Shown piece after piece: positions 8,381-16,555 of a stretch of DNA of 50,025 bases. The notes beneath the pieces are model-generated. The model did no database searches and was not told the DNA's origin. It saw only the letters and a program-made list of their open reading frames with translations. The DNA comes from UBA2653 sp964572685 (GTDB lineage Bacteria; Pseudomonadota; Gammaproteobacteria; Legionellales; Legionellaceae). A program made the translations under genes and the position numbers. The stretch's first letter is position 1. Each line of letters begins with the position of its first letter. The stretch covers positions 1 through 50,025 of the forward strand of contig CAZNFJ010000010.1 of assembly GCA_964572685.1 (NCBI GenBank), written 5' to 3'.

Positions 8381-9726
8381 TAATTTTCTTCCTTTAACAT
8401 CTTTTCTAAATAATGAATATTGAAACCACCTTCGCGAACCACTGCGTTTCGTATGATTTTTTGATGCAGTTCAATGTTGGTTTTAATGCCTTCAATGACC
8501 AATTCATCTAAAGCTTGTCGCATGCGTGCAATGGCAGTTTCTCGGGTATCACCATAGCTAATCAATTTTGCAATCATTGAATCATAGTTGGGTGGAACCT
8601 TATAACTGGCATAAATATGAGAGTCAAAACGTATTCCCGGGCCTCCTGGGGTATGCAGCCAGTTGATTTTACCAGGACTTGGCATAAATGTTTTGGGATC
8701 TTCGGCATTGATACGGCATTCAATCGCATGACCTTTAAAGCAAATTTCTTCTTGTTGGAAAGATAAAGGACAGCCACTTGCAATTTTGATTTGCTCTTTA
8801 ACCAAATCAATTCCAGTGATAAGTTCTGTCACAGGATGTTCTACTTGAATACGGGTATTCATTTCTATAAAGTAAAAACAGCCATCTTGGTAAAGAAACT
8901 CAAAAGTACCTGCGCCGCGATATTTGAGATTTTTACAAGCTTGAACAACGCACGCGCCCATTTCTCGTCGCATCTCATCAGTAATGCCTTTGGCTGGGGC
9001 TTCTTCGAGTACTTTTTGATGACGACGCTGTAATGAACAATCTCTTTCACCGAGATGTATGGCATCACCTTGCCCATCTCCTAAAACTTGAAATTCAATA
9101 TGTCGTGGATTTTCAAGGAATTTTTCCATGTAAACCATGTCATTATTGAATGCTGCTTTGGCTTCACTTTTGGTTAAGGCAATGGCGTTTAGTAAATTCG
9201 ATTCAGAATGCACCACACGCATACCACGACCACCACCACCACCAGCAGCTTTAATGATCACAGGGTAACCAATTTTCTGAGCAAGGCTTAAGTTTTTGGT
9301 ATCATCATCGCCCAAAGGACCATCGGAACCGGGTACACAAGGGACGCCCGCTTTTTTCATCGCAGCGATCGCAGAAACCTTGTCTCCCATCAAGCGAATG
9401 GTATCTGCTCGAGGTCCGATGAATTGAAAACCACTTTGCTCAACAATATCGGCAAAATCGGCATTTTCGGATAAAAATCCATAACCAGGATGAATAGCAA
9501 CGGCATCGGTGATTTCGGCAGCTGAAATGATGGCAGGAATATTCAAATAACTTTTATTGGATGGGGCAGGCCCAATACAAACAGTTTCATCAGCTAGACG
9601 CACATGCAATAAGTCTTTATCTGCTTCTGAGTAAACGGCAACGGTTTTAATATCTAGTTCTTTGCAGGCCCGTAAGATCCGTAATGCAATTTCACCGCGG
9701 TTTGCAATTAAAATTTTGCTTAACAT
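8380..9726 (-). CDS. accC: Acetyl-CoA carboxylase, biotin carboxylase subunit
   Basis: AccC carboxylates biotin on AccB with ATP and bicarbonate, the first half-reaction of fatty acid synthesis. The protein is about 448 residues: MLSKILIANRGEIALRIL at the start, the glycine-rich ATP-grasp loop KAAGGGGGRGMRVV, HIEFQVLGDG, ERDCSLQRRHQK, and EMNTRIQVEHPVTE with catalytic residues intact. I chose ATG 9726 over 9747 because family members begin at MLxKILIANRGE and a GGAAT ribosome site precedes it. accB lies 13 bases upstream and prmA overlaps its stop. Confidence 0.97.
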   Translation of the reverse strand: MLSKILIANRGEIALRILRACKELDIKTVAVYSEADKDLLHVRLADETVCIGPAPSNKSYLNIPAIISAAEITDAVAIHPGYGFLSENADFADIVEQSGFQFIGPRADTIRLMGDKVSAIAAMKKAGVPCVPGSDGPLGDDDTKNLSLAQKIGYPVIIKAAGGGGGRGMRVVHSESNLLNAIALTKSEAKAAFNNDMVYMEKFLENPRHIEFQVLGDGQGDAIHLGERDCSLQRRHQKVLEEAPAKGITDEMRREMGACVVQACKNLKYRGAGTFEFLYQDGCFYFIEMNTRIQVEHPVTELITGIDLVKEQIKIASGCPLSFQQEEICFKGHAIECRINAEDPKTFMPSPGKINWLHTPGGPGIRFDSHIYASYKVPPNYDSMIAKLISYGDTRETAIARMRQALDELVIEGIKTNIELHQKIIRNAVVREGGFNIHYLEKMLKEEN

Positions 9727-9739
9727 GCTTGGATTCCAA

Positions 9740-10186
9740 TTATTCAATCACAAAAAGGGGTTGTCCAAATTCTACAGGAGAACCGTTTTCAACCAGAATA
9801 GCTTTAATGATACCGGATTTGTCTGATTCGATTTCATTGAACATTTTCATGGCTTCAATGATGCATAAGGTATCACCCATTTGAACGGACTTGCCTACTT
9901 GAACAAATGGTGGTGCATCGGGAGATGCAGCTAAATATAGCGTTCCAACCATGGGTGCACAGACTTGATGTCCTTGTGGCATGCTTGGTACATCTAAAGA
10001 TGGATGATTTGGTTTATCGACATGAATATGTTGTATTGGGGATGCTGCCATTGTTTGAATAGGTGTAGATGGTCCTTGATGAAAACAGCTTAAGCGTAAT
10101 GACTCCTCACCTTCTTTGATTTCAATTTCTGAAATGCCAGTTTCTTTTAATAATTCAATTAATTTTCGAATTTTACGAATATCCAT
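9740..10186 (-). CDS. accB: Acetyl-CoA carboxylase, biotin carboxyl carrier protein
   Basis: AccB carries biotin between the carboxylase and carboxyltransferase halves of acetyl-CoA carboxylase. The 148-residue protein has an N-terminal amphipathic region (MDIRKIRKLIELLKETG), a flexible Pro/Ser/His-rich linker around residues 40-70, and a C-terminal biotinyl domain with the modified Lys in CIIEAMKMFNEIE. It is the first gene of the accB-accC-prmA operon. A perfect inverted repeat lies in its upstream region. No aroQ precedes it, unlike in many gammaproteobacteria. Confidence 0.97.
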   Translation of the reverse strand: MDIRKIRKLIELLKETGISEIEIKEGEESLRLSCFHQGPSTPIQTMAASPIQHIHVDKPNHPSLDVPSMPQGHQVCAPMVGTLYLAASPDAPPFVQVGKSVQMGDTLCIIEAMKMFNEIESDKSGIIKAILVENGSPVEFGQPLFVIE

Positions 10187-10218
10187 AAAATAACTCTCAT
10201 CTGATAGGGTTAAATTTA

Positions 10219-10249
10219 TTCATTTTCATCGAACTTCTGTGAAAATGAA
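10219..10249. promoter_or_regulatory. Inverted repeat upstream of accB
   Basis: TTCATTTTCA (10219-10228) and TGAAAATGAA (10240-10249) form a perfect ten-base inverted repeat around an eleven-base spacer. It lies about 33 bases before the accB start in the 196-base divergent gap shared with the gene at 10383. It could be an operator for a regulator of fatty acid synthesis, or an RNA hairpin in the acc leader. There is no T-run to make a convincing terminator. Confidence 0.45.
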
Positions 10250-10382
10250 GTGATTTGTTATGAAATTATTTATTATTGTAGACAAAAATTCAGGATAAAT
10301 CGACTATGTTATTAAAATAATTAGATGGATGTGCATATTTGGTATATAATGTATATAAATTGAATTTAATTTTAGGTGTAAG

Positions 10383-11669
10383 ATGACGCTCAAAGGCCCC
10401 TATTTAAGATTACAGGATGATCACCCCGTTTCTTGGGTAGTGATTGATGTCACTGAGGGACAAACACCCAAGTTTTATGAAAAAGGTCTTGAGGAAGAAG
10501 CAAAATATCAAGCCTTCCAAATCAATGAAAATGAAATGATTCAGGCCATCATTCCTACTACACAACAGCAACTAATGTGGGCACAATTGGACAAAAAGTA
10601 TTATGAAATTCGAAAGACAAACCTTGTAAATCACTTTTCTATTTTAGAGAACTGCGACAAACGCCTAGCTGGAAAAAATGTACCTCAAAAGTTGTATGGA
10701 GCTCAATTTGAAGAAATCAATTATGTTCCAAATAATACTGAAGAAGAATATTATCAAAGACCGCAAGAAAATCTAGAACAAGAACTCAAGGAAGCTTTAA
10801 AGCCCCAAAATGAAATATCAGAATCTTCTGATTGCATAGATTATTCTTTGAATGCCTTGACTCAAGATATAGAATTAACGACTACACAATCGGCACTGTT
10901 GAAAAAATTAGAGGAACATTGGTTTTTTCCTAACATGGATAAGGAATCTATTCCAGATGCTTGTCGGATGATTTTTTGTCTAACACCTGATAATCAAAAA
11001 GCTGAATTAGAATCAGGTAATTCAATTAGGATTTTTCGAGAAAAATTTTTTTGGCCAAAAAATATTGCAAATGATTTTAAACTTGAAAAGGATGTGCGTA
11101 TTTCAGATTTGATTGATTTTACATATTTGTTGGTGAATAAGGTTTACATATTACATACTCATGGCCAAGAGTTAGTTAAACCCAAGTTGCCTAGTTTAGC
11201 AAATCAAACGGTAGGTCAGTTTTTAAAAACTTTAGAAGAAAATCCAGAGGAAGTTTTGCCTATTGATTTAAATGATGAAGATCTTGCTCTGCAACAAGGT
11301 ATCTTCGATTCTATAGAGTTACAGCATACTGTTCCTGATGAACAGCAACCTATTGAACAACAAGGTATCTTTCAAAACTCAGAGAATCGTGGGGCACTAG
11401 AGGAGAAAATTAATGATGATTTATATCCATCCACTCAATTGAGTTTTATTGCAAGATGGTGCGAGTGGATATGTCATTTGTGCCGAATTTTGGACGTTTA
11501 TTGTTTGAAGATGAGCAATGTTGGTAAAGAGATTTCCAAGCATCATGCTTTATCTGAAAATCAAAAGAGTGAATATAATCAAAAGTTTTTTAGTTCTCGG
11601 GGTGACTTTGATGATAATATACGCGATTTGTATATTTCTAAGTTGTGGAAAGGTCGTTCTAGAACATAA
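10383..11669 (+). CDS. Orphan protein of unknown function, possible effector
   Basis: A 428-residue acidic protein I do not recognise. It has no signal peptide and no clear membrane segment. Acidic, Glu/Gln-rich stretches occur around residues 115-145 and 295-345, including two short near-repeats of the form QQGIFxxSE. A Trp/Cys-rich patch, ARWCEWICHLCRI, lies near residue 360. A -10 element TATAAT sits at 10345-10350, and the gene closes with its own hairpin terminator, so it is probably a single-gene unit. Orphan acidic proteins of this kind in Dot/Icm bacteria are often translocated effectors, but nothing here proves it. Confidence 0.75.
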   Translation: MTLKGPYLRLQDDHPVSWVVIDVTEGQTPKFYEKGLEEEAKYQAFQINENEMIQAIIPTTQQQLMWAQLDKKYYEIRKTNLVNHFSILENCDKRLAGKNVPQKLYGAQFEEINYVPNNTEEEYYQRPQENLEQELKEALKPQNEISESSDCIDYSLNALTQDIELTTTQSALLKKLEEHWFFPNMDKESIPDACRMIFCLTPDNQKAELESGNSIRIFREKFFWPKNIANDFKLEKDVRISDLIDFTYLLVNKVYILHTHGQELVKPKLPSLANQTVGQFLKTLEENPEEVLPIDLNDEDLALQQGIFDSIELQHTVPDEQQPIEQQGIFQNSENRGALEEKINDDLYPSTQLSFIARWCEWICHLCRILDVYCLKMSNVGKEISKHHALSENQKSEYNQKFFSSRGDFDDNIRDLYISKLWKGRSRT

Positions 11670-11676
11670 AGAGATG

Positions 11677-11703
11677 ACAACTCACCTCGTAAAGGTGAGT
11701 TGT
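11677..11703. terminator. Bidirectional terminator hairpin
   Basis: A perfect eleven-base stem, ACAACTCACCT with AGGTGAGTTGT, around a five-base loop. It sits between the stop of the orphan gene at 10383-11669 and the stop of the convergent aldolase gene. T-rich DNA follows on the plus side (GTATTTTAAATTT). It probably serves both genes. Confidence 0.85.
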
Positions 11704-11714
11704 GTATTTTAAAT

Positions 11715-12749
11715 TTAGTGAATATGTTCATGTTCTTCATGCGCTTCTTCATGAAGTTCACCGGTGCAAGCCAAACCGTTTTGAAGACAAGCTTGATATA
11801 AAGCATTTTGAGCTGATTTTTTATTAGCTTCTTTGCCTGCCCATGTTTTTAAGCAATCATCTTGTAAAGCTCGACCATATGAAAAACTGATATTCCATGG
11901 ATGTGGGCCATATTCATTAATGGCATTTAAGTTTTCAGTTGATTGGGTGGGTGTTTGACCGCCTGATAAGAAATTAATTGAGCCAACTGCTGCAGGCACA
12001 TGGTTCATAAAGACCATTAGGCTGTATTCGGCAACCTCTTCAGGTGTACTGAAAGGATGATGAGATTTACCTGAAGTTATCATGTTGGTTTTTAATATCA
12101 TCAATTCCAAATGGACATGATGTTCAAATAATGCATTGAAAAGACTATGTAACACATGAGAAGAAACACCGGCACATTGCATAATCGAATGGTCACCATC
12201 AATTAAAATTTCAGGCTCAACAATTGGAACGATGCCGACTTTTTGGCAAATTGCTGCATATCGCGCTAATGTTTCAACACCCGCACGAACAGCAACAGGA
12301 CTTGGTGTTGCATCCGTAATGCTAAATACGTTGCGCCATTTGGCAAAACGTGCACCTAATTTTTTGAAGTGGATTAAACGCTCTTCTAGATCATCCAAAC
12401 CAATGGTGATTTTTTCATCGACAGCACCGGCCAAATCAATCAAACCTTTGTCGACCTTAATGCCTGGTACAATACCTTTTTCAAGCAACATTTCTGGAAA
12501 TGCTTGACCGTTTTGTGTTTTTTGATGAAAAGTTTCTTCAAATAAAATGACACCACTGATGTGATCTTCTAAATGAGGTGTTGAAAATAATAATTCGCGA
12601 TATTGGCGACGATTTTCTTCTGTATTTTCAATGTTAATGGCTGCAAAGCGTTTGGCTATTGTGTTATGGCTTTCGTCTGCAGCCAAGATGCCTTTTTGGA
12701 GCGCGGTTAGCAACTCCATGGTTTCAGACATGTCTTTGAATAATTGCAT
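11715..12749 (-). CDS. Class I fructose-bisphosphate aldolase
   Basis: This enzyme splits fructose-1,6-bisphosphate to two triose phosphates through a Schiff-base lysine. The 344-residue protein follows the eukaryote-like class I family: GILAADESHNTIAKRF near the start, KWRNVFSITD around residue 138, IVPIVEPEIL, the Schiff-base Lys in ELMILKTNMI, and FLSGGQT. The C-terminal tail is unusual, as the last dozen residues are almost only His and Glu (ELHEEAHEEHEHIH), where family members usually end in Tyr. It lies 17 bases after a ferredoxin-NADP reductase gene on the same strand and probably shares its transcript. Confidence 0.93.
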   Translation of the reverse strand: MQLFKDMSETMELLTALQKGILAADESHNTIAKRFAAINIENTEENRRQYRELLFSTPHLEDHISGVILFEETFHQKTQNGQAFPEMLLEKGIVPGIKVDKGLIDLAGAVDEKITIGLDDLEERLIHFKKLGARFAKWRNVFSITDATPSPVAVRAGVETLARYAAICQKVGIVPIVEPEILIDGDHSIMQCAGVSSHVLHSLFNALFEHHVHLELMILKTNMITSGKSHHPFSTPEEVAEYSLMVFMNHVPAAVGSINFLSGGQTPTQSTENLNAINEYGPHPWNISFSYGRALQDDCLKTWAGKEANKKSAQNALYQACLQNGLACTGELHEEAHEEHEHIH

Positions 12750-12766
12750 GAGGATCTCCTATTGAT

Positions 12767-13495
12767 TTAACGAGAAATGTATTTTTCTCTAATGATTTTT
12801 TGAATGGGGAAGCCGATTTCTTCTAAAAGTTTTGTAGTGTCATCAATCATCTGTGGATTGCCACATAAGTAAACCATGTCATGTTCTGGATGGAGACTTT
12901 TTTGTTGCAAAACGGTTTGCACGCGGCCGAGAACATGGTGTTTTTGATTCGAAGCTTCTCGGCTGATGGCAGCATGAAATTGAACTTGTGGATGTTGCTT
13001 ACAGAAGGCTTTAAAATCTGCTTCAAAAAGAAGTTCTTGAATATGACTGACGCCTTCAATAATTTCAAACTGTCTATTTGGAGTGGTTTGCAAAGATTGT
13101 GCGATGGATGCCAACATCGAGCGATAAGGCGTAATACCTGTCCCTGTTCCAACTAAAAAAATCCGTTGAACAGGTTCCTCTTTGAGTGTTAATCGTCCAT
13201 ATGGCCCGCTTATTGGAAAACCATCGCCGGGCGTTAATTGAAAAAGAAATTGACTTCCAGGCCCTCCATCAACAAAGCTCGCAGCAAATTCGATGATATT
13301 TTGAGGATTGGGTGAATTGGCGATACTATAACTTCTTCTTAAAACCTTATCTTCATGTTTAAATGATAAAGTAATAAACTGTCCTGGAATAAAAGACCAT
13401 TCTTTATCACAATCTATAGTTCCTATAAAGTGTTTGACTCGGGGAGTAATAAAATCGCATGATAAAAGATTGAATTGAAATTCAGAGATCGCCAT
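12767..13495 (-). CDS. fpr: Ferredoxin/flavodoxin-NADP+ reductase
   Basis: A 242-residue FAD enzyme of the Fpr type, moving electrons between NADPH and ferredoxin or flavodoxin. The FAD-binding RRSYSIANSP is near residue 53, the NADP pyrophosphate loop VGTGTGITPYRSML near 115, and the CGNPQMIDD motif near the C-terminus. Length is usual for bacterial Fpr. The gene is divergent from the DotV-like gene, with about 80 bases between starts, and is followed by the aldolase gene on the same strand. Confidence 0.92.
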   Translation of the reverse strand: MAISEFQFNLLSCDFITPRVKHFIGTIDCDKEWSFIPGQFITLSFKHEDKVLRRSYSIANSPNPQNIIEFAASFVDGGPGSQFLFQLTPGDGFPISGPYGRLTLKEEPVQRIFLVGTGTGITPYRSMLASIAQSLQTTPNRQFEIIEGVSHIQELLFEADFKAFCKQHPQVQFHAAISREASNQKHHVLGRVQTVLQQKSLHPEHDMVYLCGNPQMIDDTTKLLEEIGFPIQKIIREKYISR

Positions 13496-13576
13496 AATTA
13501 AATATGAATAAAATAGAATGTCTCTAACTATAGGGATTTTTTTAAAGTTTGCAAGTCAAAAGGAAAAAATTTTACC

Positions 13577-14083
13577 ATGGTTGATTTGACCCAAATGATA
13601 AGAAATCTTGCCCGGTCTTTGCAAGATGTTATCAAGATGACAACGGCAATCGTCTATTTGATGGGCGTGGGTTTGATGATAGCGGGTATTTTTGATCTGA
13701 AAACCATGGGTATGGGACAACAATCCAATCCTGATGATAAAATAAAAGCTTTTTTAAAATTATTTGTAGGTGCGATGTTTGTTTATTTGCCAACAACGCT
13801 TTCTAGTTTTTCTGAGACTTTTTTTGGTCAAGGGTCTTTGGTTAGTTATGATAATTATGAGCCTGTAAATATTTATTCTTCTATCAAAGTTATTTTGAAG
13901 TTGGCTGGCGTCGTTTGGTTTGCACGTGGTAGTATGATGCTTTATAACATTGATGAACCTAGTCATCGAGAAAAAAGCTTTATGTCTTTAACTTATATTT
14001 TTGCAGGAATTTTGGCTGTTAATTTAGATGCGGCAACGGCGGCGATGAATTACATCATTAATCAGATTGTTCATTTGATGTAG
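13577..14083 (+). CDS. Dot/Icm type IVB secretion protein, IcmC/DotE/DotV family
   Basis: A 168-residue inner-membrane protein with four hydrophobic segments, around residues 23-45, 60-82, 103-122 and 140-162. The arrangement TAIVYLMGVGLMIAGIFDLK, then FVGAMFVYLPTTLSSFSETFFG, then a KLAGVVWFARGSMML segment matches the IcmC/DotE family of Dot/Icm secretion components. The extra C-terminal helix, FAGILAVNLDAATAAMN, is most like DotV. In Legionella pneumophila DotV is encoded apart from the main dot/icm clusters, which fits the isolated position here. The 3' end overlaps the convergent DUF3579 gene by 26 bases. The family call is by motif; choosing DotV over DotE is inference. Confidence 0.7.
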   Translation: MVDLTQMIRNLARSLQDVIKMTTAIVYLMGVGLMIAGIFDLKTMGMGQQSNPDDKIKAFLKLFVGAMFVYLPTTLSSFSETFFGQGSLVSYDNYEPVNIYSSIKVILKLAGVVWFARGSMMLYNIDEPSHREKSFMSLTYIFAGILAVNLDAATAAMNYIINQIVHLM

Positions 14084-14381
14084 GTGTAGGTGTGGAATAT
14101 TCGTCTTGTTCCTGGCAAATATTTAAATGATTCGATTTGGCAAACTCTAAAATGGATTGATAAATCTCAGGGGAGGAATCTTTTAACTTAGGATCGAGCA
14201 CAACACATTTATAACCCTCTTGATTGACCGTGGGTTGTAATAATGGGGAATATTGAATACGTCGGTTTTTAAAACTCGCAAGAGTTCCACTCATTCGTTC
14301 AGCCCAATCACTTGGACGAAACACTTTACCCTGAGCGGTAATGCCTTCTATGACAATTTTCTTTTTATCTGGATTGCTCAT
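14058..14381 (-). CDS. DUF3579 domain protein
   Basis: A 107-residue soluble protein. The core IEGITAQGKVFRPSDWAER, followed by a YSPLLQP segment and KCVVLDPKL, is the signature of the DUF3579 family found in beta- and gammaproteobacteria. No function is established that I know of. It lies 73 bases downstream of recG on the same strand, and its last 26 bases overlap the end of the oppositely oriented DotV-like gene. Confidence 0.85.
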   Translation of the reverse strand: MSNPDKKKIVIEGITAQGKVFRPSDWAERMSGTLASFKNRRIQYSPLLQPTVNQEGYKCVVLDPKLKDSSPEIYQSILEFAKSNHLNICQEQDEYSTPTPTSNEQSD

Positions 14382-14454
14382 CTAAAAAACAGAAAATAAC
14401 AATGATTCCCATTATAACATTAATTTCATGAAAACGGGAAGGTATGATTTTACT

Positions 14455-16539
14455 TTAAGCATTCAGAAATTTTTGTGAATCGTAGTACCAGAGATCAAGT
14501 AGATTTTGAATCTGCGGTGCTTGGCTCTGAAGAAGTTGCTGTGCAATAACATGGGCTAATTTTAAAAGCTCAAAATGTTCAGGTAGTTGAGTAATTTTAA
14601 ATTCTCTAAATCCAGTTTGCTGGGTGCCAAAAAGGTCGCCATGTCCTCGAAGTTTCATATCTTGCTCTGCTAACCAAAAACCATCATTTGATTGTCGAAT
14701 AGCTTCAAGACGTTGCATCCCAATTGCAGATAAAGGTTGATTATACATCAGGATGCAAAAACTGTCTGATGTACCTCGACCCACGCGGCCTCTTAACTGA
14801 TGCAATTGTGACAAACCTAGTTTTTCAGCATTTTCGATAATCATGATGTGTGCATTGGGGACATCGACTCCAACTTCAATGACCGTCGTAGCAACCAGAA
14901 TATCATAGAACCCTTGTTTGAAATCCATCATAATTTTTTCCTTTTCAGGGCCTTTTAATTTCCCATGTACCATGGCTACCTTGGCATTGGGTAGGGTTTG
15001 TTGGAGATAAGTCCATATTTCTTCGGTTGCTTGTTGTTCTGCTTGTTCATCTTGTTCAATACGGGTACATACCCAATAAATTTGTCCTTTATGCTCAATG
15101 GTTTTTTGTAAGCGTAAAATAATATCTTCACGTTTGTCTTGTGACATGACTGCTGTATGAATGGGTTTTCGACCTTGTGGTCTTTCATCTAATATGGACA
15201 AGTCAAAATGTGAAAACTGGGTCATTGCCAATGTTCTTGGAATCGGTGTTGCGGTCACAAATAATTGATGTGGTTGAAGTTCACCTTTTGATTTTTCTGC
15301 AAGCTTTAACCTTTGTGCTACGCCAAAACGATGTTGTTCATCGATGATAACTAGTCCCAACTGTTGAAACTTTACCTTGTCTTGAAAAAGAGCATGCGTT
15401 CCAACCGCCATCAATGCTTGGCCCTCTGCTAAATCTTTGAGATTTTGTTTTTTTTCTTTAGTGGGCGTGGTGCGATTGAGCCGAATAACTCGAAACCCAA
15501 GTGGTGTGAACCATTTTGAGAGATTTTGATAATGTTGTTCGCTTAAAAGATCAGTAGGTGCCATTAAGGCGACTTGATGTCCTTTTCCCAAAATAGGAAG
15601 TGCCGATAAGGCACAAACAATGGTTTTCCCTGATCCAACGTCACCTTGTAATAAACGCAACATGGGATAAGCTCGACTCAAATCTTTTTTAATCTCTTCA
15701 AGAACTTTTTCTTGTGCGGTTGTTAAAGTAAAAGGAAGCATGGTTTTTAATTGATTTTCCAAGGTCATGGTTGCTGGATAAGTTTCACTTTTGGCCTTGA
15801 AATTATTTTCTTTTAATAAAATCGAGCTTAGCGAATAGGCTATCAATTCTTCAAGTGCTAAACGTTTTCGAGCAGGGTGTTGGCATTGAATGAGGTCATC
15901 ACAATGATGATGAGGTTGGGGAAAATGTAAGGTATGCAATGCCAAGGATAGTGTAGGCAATTGATATTTATCTAAAGTTTTGCTATTTAACCATTCTAGT
16001 TCGTCAATTTTATCCTGATAGGTTTTAAATGTTTGAGTGATTATTTTGCGCCATTGATTTTGGTGAATACCCTGAGTGGATGGATAGCAAGGGGTAAAAT
16101 ATTCTTGTACACTAGAGCTATCAGTCTGATTTAAAAACTCGATCTCCGGATGAACCATTTCAAAACCATAGGGTTTTAATTTGACCTCACCATAGACTTT
16201 GATCAGCGTGAAACGCTGTAATCTTTTTTGTTGGAAAGCAGGCATATTAAAAAAACGCAAGGCCATTTCCCCACTATCATCGGCTATCGTACAATGATAA
16301 ATGGGTCTTCTGGTTTTGAGCCAGTAACTCTCGCGTATGATTCCTTGCACGACAGCCGTTGTTTGGTCGGTTAAATCGGCAATAGGCGTTAGTCTTGTTT
16401 TATCATGATAGCGATAAGGTAAATGTAATAGTAAATCATGGATAGAATAAATGCCCAAATGATTTAATTTTTGCAAGATTTGACTTCCGATACCGGATAA
16501 AATAGTGCAAGATTGTAAAAGTGGATGTTGCGTTTTCAT
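14455..16539 (-). CDS. recG: ATP-dependent DNA helicase RecG
   Basis: RecG remodels stalled replication forks and branch-migrates Holliday junctions. The 694-residue protein has the N-terminal wedge/OB domain (about 1-200), helicase motif I LLQGDVGSGKTIV, motif II IIDEQHRFG, motif III VTATPIPRTLAM, and the second RecA-like domain with VATTVIEVGVDVPNA and QLRGRVGRG. The C-terminal region closes with the family-typical FGTQQTGFREFKI. Length agrees with E. coli RecG. It is divergent from the permease gene at 16556 with almost no gap. Confidence 0.97.
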   Translation of the reverse strand: MKTQHPLLQSCTILSGIGSQILQKLNHLGIYSIHDLLLHLPYRYHDKTRLTPIADLTDQTTAVVQGIIRESYWLKTRRPIYHCTIADDSGEMALRFFNMPAFQQKRLQRFTLIKVYGEVKLKPYGFEMVHPEIEFLNQTDSSSVQEYFTPCYPSTQGIHQNQWRKIITQTFKTYQDKIDELEWLNSKTLDKYQLPTLSLALHTLHFPQPHHHCDDLIQCQHPARKRLALEELIAYSLSSILLKENNFKAKSETYPATMTLENQLKTMLPFTLTTAQEKVLEEIKKDLSRAYPMLRLLQGDVGSGKTIVCALSALPILGKGHQVALMAPTDLLSEQHYQNLSKWFTPLGFRVIRLNRTTPTKEKKQNLKDLAEGQALMAVGTHALFQDKVKFQQLGLVIIDEQHRFGVAQRLKLAEKSKGELQPHQLFVTATPIPRTLAMTQFSHFDLSILDERPQGRKPIHTAVMSQDKREDIILRLQKTIEHKGQIYWVCTRIEQDEQAEQQATEEIWTYLQQTLPNAKVAMVHGKLKGPEKEKIMMDFKQGFYDILVATTVIEVGVDVPNAHIMIIENAEKLGLSQLHQLRGRVGRGTSDSFCILMYNQPLSAIGMQRLEAIRQSNDGFWLAEQDMKLRGHGDLFGTQQTGFREFKITQLPEHFELLKLAHVIAQQLLQSQAPQIQNLLDLWYYDSQKFLNA

Positions 16540-16555
16540 TTATTAAGGACCTATG

